33,465 nt of DNA from positions 1 to 33,465 of the forward strand of contig JAFVDH010000006.1 of NCBI GenBank assembly GCA_017478515.1. Reading direction: 5' to 3'. The DNA comes from a bacterium (GTDB lineage Bacteria > Cyanobacteriota > Vampirovibrionia > Gastranaerophilales > Gastranaerophilaceae). Positions 26,657 to 33,396 of this stretch are shown here, in pieces. The notes under the pieces were generated by a model that was given only the letters and a program-made list of their open reading frames with translations, did not search any database and was not told the origin of the DNA. The position numbers were made by a program, and so were the translations under genes. The first letter of the stretch is position 1. Each line of letters starts with the position of its first letter.

Positions 26657-27448
26657 ATGAATAAAAAGCTTATTTTAAAAATATTGATTTGTTTTTATAT
26701 ATTTGTTTTTTGCGGAAATATTGTTTATAGTAAACAGAATAAAGTTCAGGAAATTAAAAATAGAGGGTTTATAATCGTCGGTACAACGGGAGATTACAGA
26801 CCTATGTCATATTTCAATTACGAAAAAGGATGTTATGAAGGATTTGATATGTCGTTAGCAGAAGATTTAGCCAAATCTCTTGGCGTAAGTATTAAATATG
26901 TTTCTACATCATGGCCTGTTCTTATGCAGGATACAACTTCCGAAAAATTTGACCTTGCGTTAAGCGGTATTACTATAACGGCTGAAAGAAAAAAACAGGC
27001 TCTTATGTCTAAAGGCTACTTAAATAATGGAAAAACAGTTTTGTGCCGTGTTGAGGATAAAAATAAATACACTGATATAAAAAAAATAAATCAGCCAAAC
27101 GTTAGAGTTATGGAAAATCCCGGGGGGTTAAATGAAAAATTTGCAAAAAAGAACTTGCCTAAAGCTTTATTAATTATTCATAATAATAACAACGAGATTG
27201 CCAAACTTATATCGGAGGGAAAAGCCGATGTGATGATTACGGACACAATAGAGGCCAAGTATTATTCTCAAAAAAATAAAAGGCTCGCCGCTCCTGTCAT
27301 AAACCATTCATTTACCAAAGACAAAATAGGTATTCTTATGCCAAAGAATAGTAAAACTCTGTTAAAGTATGTCAATAATTTTATTGATAAAGAGTATAAA
27401 AACGGAAGATTATACGAGTTGACAAAAATTTATATAGATAACGATTAA
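26657..27448 (+). CDS. Cyclohexadienyl dehydratase (PheC-like) / solute-binding family protein
   Basis: 263 residues. A signal peptide (about 1-25, ending NIVYS) exports it. The mature part is a type 2 periplasmic-binding fold. Motifs match PheC-type cyclohexadienyl dehydratases rather than amino-acid binding proteins: VGTTGDYRPMSY (41-52), YEGFDMSLAEDL, STSWPVLM (83-90), ALSGITIT, ENPGGLNEKF (153-162), and TDTIEA (195-200), where Glu199 corresponds to the catalytic Glu region. Such enzymes convert prephenate or arogenate toward phenylalanine in the periplasm. The SD GAGAGGA precedes ATG. No transporter genes adjoin it, which favours enzyme over binding protein, but substrate is unproven. Confidence 0.82.
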   Translation: MNKKLILKILICFYIFVFCGNIVYSKQNKVQEIKNRGFIIVGTTGDYRPMSYFNYEKGCYEGFDMSLAEDLAKSLGVSIKYVSTSWPVLMQDTTSEKFDLALSGITITAERKKQALMSKGYLNNGKTVLCRVEDKNKYTDIKKINQPNVRVMENPGGLNEKFAKKNLPKALLIIHNNNNEIAKLISEGKADVMITDTIEAKYYSQKNKRLAAPVINHSFTKDKIGILMPKNSKTLLKYVNNFIDKEYKNGRLYELTKIYIDND

Positions 27449-27543
27449 AAAAACAAAACAAGGCAAGTATTTTTTGCAAGGTTAATGTTTAAAATTGAAG
27501 TTATAAATAAAAATTTAGAAGATAACCCATTCTCAAAGGTTAA

Positions 27544-27840
27544 ATTTTTAATAGAATTGAAAATATGCTCGAACTCTGCAAAGACCTTACTACGACTTAT
27601 TTATGCCATTCGAACGATAAAAAAAGAATTTTGCTAAATTTGCTATGCTCGAACTTTTTTTACGACGGTTCAAAGATAGTAATAACAATAAAAGAGCCGT
27701 TTAAGGCTCTTATAAAATTCTCACTTTTAAAAACTGGGGCAAGAATTGGGACAAGGCACGAACCCGATTATGCTGCTTTTGCTCAACAATGTTTGCATGA
27801 AACTGAGATTATGACAAGATTAGAGAGATGGTGTGCTTAA
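27544..27840 (+). pseudogene. C-terminal remnant of a large serine recombinase
   Basis: The frame opens after a TAA at 27541-27543 and gives NRIENMLELCKDLTTTY, then SNDKKRILLNLLCSNFFYDG and IKEPFKALIKF. This pattern (coiled coil, then LLCSNFxYDG, then a short strand) is what I recall for the C-terminal end of large serine recombinases from gut bacteria. No resolvase catalytic domain or zinc ribbon lies upstream; 27449-27543 is open in other frames only, so the gene is broken. The last 35 residues look like non-native read-through. An ATG at 27565 could still express a 91-aa fragment, without an SD. Confidence 0.5.
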
Positions 27841-27890
27841 AATATAGCCATTTGTCCAGTATACAACTGGCTAATTTTGGGAGAAAATAG

Positions 27891-28157
27891 ATGTATAAAG
27901 TATATGGACGGACTAGTGGAAGGTTAGAAAGGCTGATTATGAAGAAGGATACACTTACTCCGAGAGAGTTGGAAGTCTTGAATTTAGTGATTAAAGGTTA
28001 TTATAATCAGAGAATTTCAGAATTACTTTGTATATCAGAGCATACAACGAAAGCGCATTTATCCTCAATCTACGAAAAGCTACAAGTTTCCAATAGAATA
28101 CAGGCAATTATAAAGTATATAAAAAGCAATAAAGAACTTAGATTAACTGCTGAATAG
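27891..28157 (+). CDS. Stand-alone LuxR/GerE-type HTH protein
   Basis: 88 residues with a LuxR-type HTH at about 21-80: LTPRELEVLNLVIKGYYNQRISELLCISEHTTKAHLSSIYEKL. All key positions are present (TPRE start, the I.SELL.ISEHT..AHLSSIYEKL recognition helix). No receiver or ligand domain is attached, so it resembles small GerE-like regulators. The SD GGGAGA precedes ATG 27891; a second ATG at 27939 is possible. It stands at the start of the accessory region. Its targets are unknown. Confidence 0.88.
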   Translation: MYKVYGRTSGRLERLIMKKDTLTPRELEVLNLVIKGYYNQRISELLCISEHTTKAHLSSIYEKLQVSNRIQAIIKYIKSNKELRLTAE

Positions 28158-28628
28158 TATAAAATTTCCGAAATTTAATTAGAAATACTTAGTGAAATAG
28201 TGAATTTTTTCGTCATTAAATTTGATTTAAAGTTAAAAATTTTTTGATATGAATATATAGCTGTTTATGTCATAAAAGTACATGGTTTAAGGTGCAAAAC
28301 CTTGTACTTTCCAGTACTAAAGACGGCAGTTTACACAACAATTATTTAAGAACTGCTCATTAGGGTTCAAGTTGAAAAATGATAGTTTTTACACACAATT
28401 CTCGATTTTGATTCACTTAGAGCTAGCTTGTCACGCCCCAGTTGTGAGAAAATGAAAAATTCGTATTGGACTCTATGTTCCAAAATGGTCTTCACTAGAC
28501 GGCTGTGGGTCGTCTTAGAATTGGTATAACTTTTTTAAGAAAATTTTATTAATTTATTTTATCCGTGACCCTTATGGTCATATATGGCCGTTATACTTGA
28601 GTTGTAATCAATAATTAAGGTGAAACTT
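28158..28628 (+). other. 471-nt structured non-coding region
   Basis: There is no ORF with an SD. It contains a 14-bp hairpin (28275-28288 with 28297-28310, 13 of 14 paired, 8-nt loop), a smaller AGACG/CGTCT hairpin near 28497-28515, and a near-palindrome GGTCATATATGGCC (28576-28589). A TATACT -10-like box lies at 28592-28597. GC content is patchy and higher than in ordinary intergenic DNA here. It may be an origin, attachment, regulatory or RNA region of the mobile element. Confidence 0.45.
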
Positions 28629-28802
28629 ATGACGAAAACAACAGGAACAACTCACAACGTTTTAAAAATCTTTGGAATAAAGATTTTCGATTACTATTCT
28701 GATTACGTCTGTAATGAAACAGTAGAAGATATAGAAACTTTAAGAGATGACATAATCCTACACGAAAACAGTATAAAAAATAGGGGTGGAAAAAATGAAT
28801 AA
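28629..28802 (+). CDS. 57-aa hypothetical protein, coupled to tandem AAA+ gene
   Basis: ATG 28629 has AAGGTG 7 nt upstream; an in-frame GTG at 28620 is less likely. The product has a hydrophobic/aromatic centre (LKIFGIKIFDYYSDYVC) and an acidic helical end (ETVEDIETLRDDIILHENS). It overlaps the start of the AAA+ gene by 8 nt, so the two are translationally coupled and their products probably act together. No family is recognised. Confidence 0.7.
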   Translation: MTKTTGTTHNVLKIFGIKIFDYYSDYVCNETVEDIETLRDDIILHENSIKNRGGKNE

Positions 28803-30792
28803 CTTTGAAAAAAGAATGTATCTTGATTATTTAGAAAAATTAGCTCCATATATGAATTTAAAGGGTTATGAATTTGATGAAGTATTGGATACATTTATCT
28901 TCATGTTCAATATTAACCGAAATATATTTAAATTTGACGATGATGGTGTAGTTTTGACTGCAACAAGAACACAGCAAAACGATTTAATAAAAAGTCTAAA
29001 ATCAGCAATAGCTAAAACCAAGGCAAAAATTCCTGTCCGTAAAACTAAATTTGAAGAAAAACTTTTGCTGATTAAGGACATTTATAAAATGAACGATAAA
29101 GAGTATCAGGCTTTTACATATCTTGTTTTGCAAGAGGTTAATCATTTATTTTCAGACTTAAATAGTGCTATTAATGGCGGAGGGTTTGATAAGTTTGCAA
29201 AAGTTTACCTTAAAGTTCGCTGCAGAGAAAAAGATAGAATAGTAAACAACCTTTTCCTTAGTAAATTAATTTCAAGTAAATCATATAGTCCTTCTATTAA
29301 TGATGATTTGATAAAAGTTTTTGATGATGAAAGTTGCAATACCCCTAAAAAGATGGTTGATACACTATTAGGTAAGCCTGAAAAATCTACGCTAACGCTA
29401 AAAGATTATTCACACATGGAAAAAGAAACGAACAAGGTAATTAGTATACTCAAGTCCGCAGTAAAAAAGAAAACAAAAGGAATTAATATACTGCTTTACG
29501 GCGATTGTGGAACGGGGAAAAGTGAGCTAAGCAAGCTAATTCCCAATGTATGTAAGATACCTGTTTATATAGTTATAACAGAGAATAAAAACGGCATTGA
29601 AGCAAAGCGTGAAGAAAGACTTGCTGACCTTAATTCTAAACAACAAATTTTGTCTAAGACAGGTAATGCTTGTCTTTTGTTTGATGAAGCAGAAGACATT
29701 CTGAATCGTGGTTGGTTGGATAACGGTACTGCAAGTAAGGGGTACTTAAATAAACTTTTGGAAAATGTAGGCTGTCCTGTAATTTATACAACGAATAATA
29801 TATCTCAAGTTGACCCTGCATTCTTAAGACGTATGACTTATGCCGTTGAGTTCTCTGAGTTAGATGAATCTGCTCGTTTGAATATATGGAACAAAGTTGT
29901 TCGCAAGAATAAACTTAAAGTATCAAAAATAAAGATTAAAGAACTTAGTGAAAATTATGATGTTTCACCAAGTATTATTGCTAATGCCGTTGAAACAACG
30001 AAAATGATTGACGGAAATGAAAATGATTTTGAAGATTTCATTGAATCCGTTGCCAAAGTTGTTCAAAAGAAACGTGATGTTAAAGAAGAAAAGAAAGAAG
30101 AAACTCCGTTAGGAAATTATGATATCCGTCTTGTAAATGCTGATATGGACATGGAAGATTTAACGGAGAAAATCAAACAATCAAGCAAAATGAATTTTTC
30201 TCTATGTTTGTATGGACCCCCTGGTTCTTCCAAATCTTCGTATATAAGATACTTAGCTAAACAATTAGGTTGTGAAGTTCTATTCAAAAGAGCGTCTGAC
30301 CTTATCAGTCCATATGTAGGGCAAACGGAAATTAACATAGCAGAGTGTTTTAAACAGGCTCATGAAGAACATAAATTTTTGATATTTGATGAAGCAGATT
30401 CTTTCTTAATGGATAGAAGCAATGCGGTACGCTCCTTTGAATATTCCATGGTCAATGAGATGCTTACTCAAATGGAAACAGCAGATTTTCCTTTTGCTTG
30501 CACAACTAATTTGATTGATTGTTTAGATGAAGCTTGTAAAAGACGTTTTACGTTCAAATTAAAAATGGATTTCTTAAAACCTCAACAAGCAAATCTCGCT
30601 ATGGAAACATTTTTCGAAATTAAGAATGCAAATCTTAATATTCAGGGTTTAACAGCAGGAGATTTCGCAACTGTTAAAAAGAAGTGTGATTTTCTGAATA
30701 TAACCGATGTTCATACAATCTCAAAAATGCTACAAGAAGAAGTCCATTTGAAGAAAATTCCTGAACTGAAGAAAAATACGATAGGGTTTTAA
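28795..30792 (+). CDS. Tandem AAA+ ATPase
   Basis: 665 residues from ATG 28795, which has AGGGGTGG 6 nt upstream. The N-terminal part (about 1-200) is a helical domain of unknown type. AAA domain 1 has Walker A GDCGTGKS (236-243), Walker B CLLFDEAED (293-301) and an RR pair in AFLRRM. AAA domain 2 has Walker A GPPGSSKS (474-481), which departs from the usual GPPGTGKT. It also has a Vps4/Cdc48-like SDLISPYVGQTE pore region, Walker B LIFDEAD (529-535) and CKRRF with a likely arginine finger. A double-ring remodelling ATPase is expected. Genes beside it encode a 57-aa protein and an Abi/HEPN-type protein, within mobile DNA, which suggests defence. That role is inference. Confidence 0.88.
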   Translation: MNNFEKRMYLDYLEKLAPYMNLKGYEFDEVLDTFIFMFNINRNIFKFDDDGVVLTATRTQQNDLIKSLKSAIAKTKAKIPVRKTKFEEKLLLIKDIYKMNDKEYQAFTYLVLQEVNHLFSDLNSAINGGGFDKFAKVYLKVRCREKDRIVNNLFLSKLISSKSYSPSINDDLIKVFDDESCNTPKKMVDTLLGKPEKSTLTLKDYSHMEKETNKVISILKSAVKKKTKGINILLYGDCGTGKSELSKLIPNVCKIPVYIVITENKNGIEAKREERLADLNSKQQILSKTGNACLLFDEAEDILNRGWLDNGTASKGYLNKLLENVGCPVIYTTNNISQVDPAFLRRMTYAVEFSELDESARLNIWNKVVRKNKLKVSKIKIKELSENYDVSPSIIANAVETTKMIDGNENDFEDFIESVAKVVQKKRDVKEEKKEETPLGNYDIRLVNADMDMEDLTEKIKQSSKMNFSLCLYGPPGSSKSSYIRYLAKQLGCEVLFKRASDLISPYVGQTEINIAECFKQAHEEHKFLIFDEADSFLMDRSNAVRSFEYSMVNEMLTQMETADFPFACTTNLIDCLDEACKRRFTFKLKMDFLKPQQANLAMETFFEIKNANLNIQGLTAGDFATVKKKCDFLNITDVHTISKMLQEEVHLKKIPELKKNTIGF

Positions 30793-30831
30793 ATAATTAC
30801 AAAAATTACCGAATAAAATTTTGGTTTATTG

Positions 30832-30837
30832 TATAAT
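30832..30837 (+). promoter_or_regulatory. -10 box of the Abi-like gene
   Basis: A perfect TATAAT whose last base is 6 nt before ATG 30844, implying a leaderless transcript. No good -35 is seen at normal spacing. Transcription may also come through from the AAA+ gene. Confidence 0.5.
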
Positions 30838-30843
30838 ATATTT

Positions 30844-31536
30844 ATGATTTTGGATGAAGAACTTGAGAAATATACTGCAAATATTAGTTTAGAGCGTTTA
30901 AAAGCATACATTAAATCTGATAATGACACTATTTCTGATGTTATGGATAGATATGCAGATAATATAAAAATGTCTTTAGCGTTATACCCTGAATTAAGTA
31001 TATTAGAAGTTACTTTAAAAAATGCTATTGATACTATTTTACGCAAGTATGTATCTGAAACTTGGTTAGAAGATGAAATAAAACACAATGTTTTATTAAA
31101 TTCATATGATTATAATACTTTGATAAAAACTTATAATGACACAAAACTTGATTGTATTAACAGCCACAAACAGTTTACTATTGGAAAAGTAATTGCAAAT
31201 CTTAATTTTGGTTTTTGGACAAACCTATGTGCTGTAAAATACAGTACTTCAATATGGCATAAGCGCAATTGTTATAGAGGTGTATTTGTAAATTATCCGA
31301 GCAAGAGACAAGAAATCGGTAAAATCTCACGTCAGTTGTATTATATAAGACGTTTGCGCAACAGAGTATTTCATTATGAGCAAATTTTTAAGGTTCCAAG
31401 TAATACATTAAAATTATATAACTTGATTATTCAAATGATTTCTTATTTACCTGATAATGGAAATTCTGAAATATTAAAGAACACGTCAATATTTTTAAAT
31501 ACATATAATCAATTAACGAACAAATATACTAAGTAA
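30844..31536 (+). CDS. Abi-like (HEPN-type) protein
   Basis: 230 residues from ATG 30844; an earlier in-frame ATG at 30829 overlaps the -10 box. The layout matches Abi_2-like phage-resistance proteins: an N-terminal helix pair, then SLALYPELSILEVTLKNAID (the family's LYPxLxxLEVxLRNAI block). Tryptophan-rich middle segments (TWLEDE, FGFWTNL, SIWHKR) follow, and near the end RLRNRVFHYEQIF. That last motif holds the RX4H signature of HEPN ribonucleases (Arg172, His177). It lies 51 nt after the AAA+ gene. I infer an RNase effector in an abortive-infection-like module. Confidence 0.85.
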   Translation: MILDEELEKYTANISLERLKAYIKSDNDTISDVMDRYADNIKMSLALYPELSILEVTLKNAIDTILRKYVSETWLEDEIKHNVLLNSYDYNTLIKTYNDTKLDCINSHKQFTIGKVIANLNFGFWTNLCAVKYSTSIWHKRNCYRGVFVNYPSKRQEIGKISRQLYYIRRLRNRVFHYEQIFKVPSNTLKLYNLIIQMISYLPDNGNSEILKNTSIFLNTYNQLTNKYTK

Positions 31537-31551
31537 CACTCCCAACAAAAA

Positions 31552-31597
31552 AACCTATAGTTCTGTACGGAAAACCGTAGGAAGAGCTCTATAGGTT
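31552..31597 (+). terminator. Structured hairpin after the Abi-like gene
   Basis: AACCTATAG (31552-31560) pairs with CTATAGGTT (31589-31597), enclosing a TACGG-AAAA-CCGTA hairpin. The T-tract is poor, so the terminator role is uncertain. Confidence 0.5.
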
Positions 31598-31695
31598 ATT
31601 CTCTATTATTATTTACGATATTTGCATGTTTGTCAAGTGATTCTCCTAGTTTGCCGTAGGATAGGTAACAGAATAGTTTTTAACAAGAATTTATC

Positions 31696-31723
31696 TTGCT
31701 AAAAATAAAATGTAATGTACAAT
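31696..31723 (+). promoter_or_regulatory. Promoter of candidate small RNA
   Basis: TTGCTA (31696-31701), a 16-nt spacer, and TACAAT (31718-31723). No ORF follows on this strand. Confidence 0.55.
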
Positions 31724-31729
31724 GGTAGT

Positions 31730-31788
31730 GGGCTGGGCGTAATGCTATGGGGCCACCTAAGGTGAGGGTACTCCTCGCCATTTTTATT
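31730..31788 (+). ncRNA. Candidate small RNA with own promoter and terminator
   Basis: About 60 nt, GC-rich against an AT-rich background. It starts about 7 nt after the -10 box and ends in a terminator hairpin (GGTGAGG, 31761-31767, with CCTCGCC, 31773-31779) plus a T-rich tail. An alternative hairpin CACCT/AGGTG overlaps the terminator's 5' arm, so switching is conceivable. It lies opposite and downstream of the gene at 31817 (minus strand). The function is unknown; antisense or type I antitoxin RNAs have this size and layout. Confidence 0.55.
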
Positions 31789-31816
31789 GTTTTCAAGGGT
31801 TCATTACGGACATCAC

Positions 31817-32128
31817 TTAGATATAAATATTATCAGTAAATTGTGGTTTAGTATCATAGAATTTTACACTAATTTTAATATGATTATCTCCTAATTCCTC
31901 ACCTATAACTATTACAATTCTAGAATAAATATTTCCTATTTCTTCTGTATCTAAAGTTCTTAATACAGGTTTTATAGTCATTATGCCGTCAAATGGATTA
32001 TCTAAGTCAGATAAACATTCTATAACAACATACTTCGTTTGTTTCGCAAGACTTTTTGCTACTTCAAGTACTTCTCCTTCAGATTTTTCGGTTAATTCGT
32101 CAATAATTTCACATTCTGCTAAAATCAT
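31817..32128 (-). CDS. Hypothetical protein
   Basis: 103 residues, acidic and soluble. An N-terminal helix (about 5-30, ECEIIDELTEKSEGEVLEVAKSLA) precedes alternating hydrophobic strands (YVVIECLS, GIMTIKPVLRTL, RIVIVIGEE, IKISVKFYD), an alpha/beta sandwich-like pattern. Only a weak AGAG SD precedes ATG. It is alone on this strand in the accessory region and is not recognised. Confidence 0.7.
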   Translation of the reverse strand: MILAECEIIDELTEKSEGEVLEVAKSLAKQTKYVVIECLSDLDNPFDGIMTIKPVLRTLDTEEIGNIYSRIVIVIGEELGDNHIKISVKFYDTKPQFTDNIYI

Positions 32129-32149
32129 TCTTAAACTCTACTTTATTTT

Positions 32150-32340
32150 AATTAAAAAATTTGAAGAAAATCCGTAAAATTGTTTTTCGTAAAAGCGTAC
32201 CTTTATAAACATAGGAAATCTTCCATTAAAAATATTCGTAAAGTTTACATGTTTAAGTTTACAAATGTTCATAAAGGGACTTGAGTTTTACGAATAGCGC
32301 GTTATACTTAAGAAGCTGGAACTTAAGTATGGAGACAGTT
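32150..32340 (+). promoter_or_regulatory. Promoter and possible res region of the serine resolvase
   Basis: TTGAGT (32281-32286), a 16-nt spacer, and TATACT (32303-32308) form a promoter. Its -10 lies in a 9-bp inverted repeat ATACTTAAG/CTTAAGTAT (32304-32312 with 32322-32330). Upstream are repeated motifs: CGTAAA three times plus its reverse at 32287-32295, and AAGTTTACA twice (32241-32249, 32255-32263). Resolvases bind repeated sites next to their own gene, so this may be a res site and operator. Confidence 0.5.
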
Positions 32341-32958
32341 ATGGCGAATACGAATATAAAAATTTTCGGATATTGCAGAGTATCCACTACCGACCAAAAT
32401 GAAGATAGGCAACTTGAAGCAATGCTTGACATGGGTATTAATGAAAGAGATATTTTTGTTGATAAATGTAGCGGTAAAAACTTTGATAGACCATAGTATC
32501 AAGCGATGAAGGTTCAACTTAGAGAAGGTGATGTTCTTGTAATAAAGTCGATTGACCGTCTTGGAAGAAATTATAAACAGATTTGCGAAGAATGGCGTGA
32601 GATAGTAAAAGACATAAAAGCTCATATTAGAGTAATAGATATGCCAATACTTGATACAACAAAGACTGACGGACTTATCGGTGAAGTAATTTCTGATATT
32701 GTATTGCAGTTACTTAGTTATGTAGCGGAGCAGGAAAGAGCATTTATCAAGCAAAGACAGGCTGAAGGAATAAAAATTGCAAAAGAAAAAGGAAAACACT
32801 TAGGCAGACCCAAGCTAAAATATCCTGAGAATTGGAAAAATATTTATGAAGTATGGCAAAATGGTTCTATTACTGCAAGAAAAGCAATGATAGAACTAAA
32901 ATTAAAACAAACCTCTTTTTATAAATTAGCAAAAATGTATAAAGAAAATAATATATAG
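32341..32958 (+). pseudogene. Serine resolvase/invertase gene with in-frame amber codon
   Basis: ATG 32341 has GGAG 6 nt upstream. The first part reads FGYCRVSTTDQNEDRQ with catalytic Ser15, then DKCSGKNFDRP, then TAG (codon 52), then in the same frame YQAMKVQLREGDVLVIKSIDRLGRN, the E helix (EQERAFIKQRQAEGI), KGKHLGRPK and a C-terminal HTH. In relatives the interrupted position is commonly Gln (RPQYQ), so one CAG-to-TAG change explains it. The full length would be 205 aa, normal for resolvases. It may be dead, suppressed, or expressed as a fragment from ATG 32506 that lacks the catalytic Ser. Confidence 0.88.
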
Positions 32959-32965
32959 GTGAAAA

Positions 32966-33313
32966 ATGAGCGATACAATAAGATACAGTAGGATGACGGA
33001 CTTCATGGTGTTACTCCATATGATGTTAGCGGAACCGAGAGGTATCTGTATTAAGGATATTTGTGTTGAATTTAACGTATGTGTCCGTACAGCACAAAGA
33101 ATGATATCCGCTATAAGAGATGCTTTCCCACAAGTTGATGTAGTAAACGAAGGATGTAAAGTTAAGCGATGGGGATTTATTAATTACTCCATGAAAGAAA
33201 TTGTGGAATTCACTGACTCAGAAATCTCTGCCATTCAAACCCTTAAATCAAATTCTACCCCTGAACTATCTTCGATATTAAATAAAATGAAAATTTTAAG
33301 CAAAAAGAATTAA
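32966..33313 (+). CDS. HTH protein resembling the N-terminus of WYL-type regulators
   Basis: 115 residues, SD AGGTG before ATG, 7 nt after the resolvase stop. Residues about 8-70 form a DeoR/HTH_11-like winged helix: RMTDFMVLLHMMLAEPRGICIKDICVEFNVCVRTAQRMISAIRDAFP, then a wing. The linker EFTDSEISAIQTLKS resembles the start of the effector part in WYL regulators, but the protein stops there. It is either a natural short form or a truncated gene. Probably cotranscribed with the resolvase. Confidence 0.75.
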   Translation: MSDTIRYSRMTDFMVLLHMMLAEPRGICIKDICVEFNVCVRTAQRMISAIRDAFPQVDVVNEGCKVKRWGFINYSMKEIVEFTDSEISAIQTLKSNSTPELSSILNKMKILSKKN

Positions 33314-33332
33314 AAGCCCAATATATGAACTG

Positions 33333-33376
33333 AAACCCTAAAACTAGACAAGATAAAAAACCTAGTTTTAGGGTTT
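33333..33376 (+). terminator. Terminator after the 32966 gene
   Basis: A 15-bp perfect stem (33333-33347 with 33362-33376), a 14-nt loop and a short T-run. Confidence 0.8.
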
Positions 33377-33396
33377 TAATATATAAGGAGGTAAAA

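Noticed and set aside
27565..27840. Intact 91-aa gene
   Set aside because: The frame is open upstream of its ATG with recombinase-like residues, there is no SD, and the last third looks non-native. A remnant is more likely.
31552..31597. Riboswitch or tRNA-like element after the Abi gene
   Set aside because: It is only nested hairpins with an A-tetraloop. No cloverleaf or known aptamer pattern fits.
31680..31781. Minus-strand ORF of about 33 codons (MARSTLTLGGPIAL...) opposite the candidate small RNA
   Set aside because: It has no SD, runs exactly antisense to a promoter-terminator RNA unit, and its residues look like read-through of structured RNA. I keep the RNA call and only note the ORF.
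32494..32496. Genome-wide reassignment of TAG to Gln
   Set aside because: TAG ends several other genes here (6322-6324, the XRE gene ending 15225, the LuxR-type gene ending 28157, the resolvase itself at 32958), so reassignment in the host is not supported.
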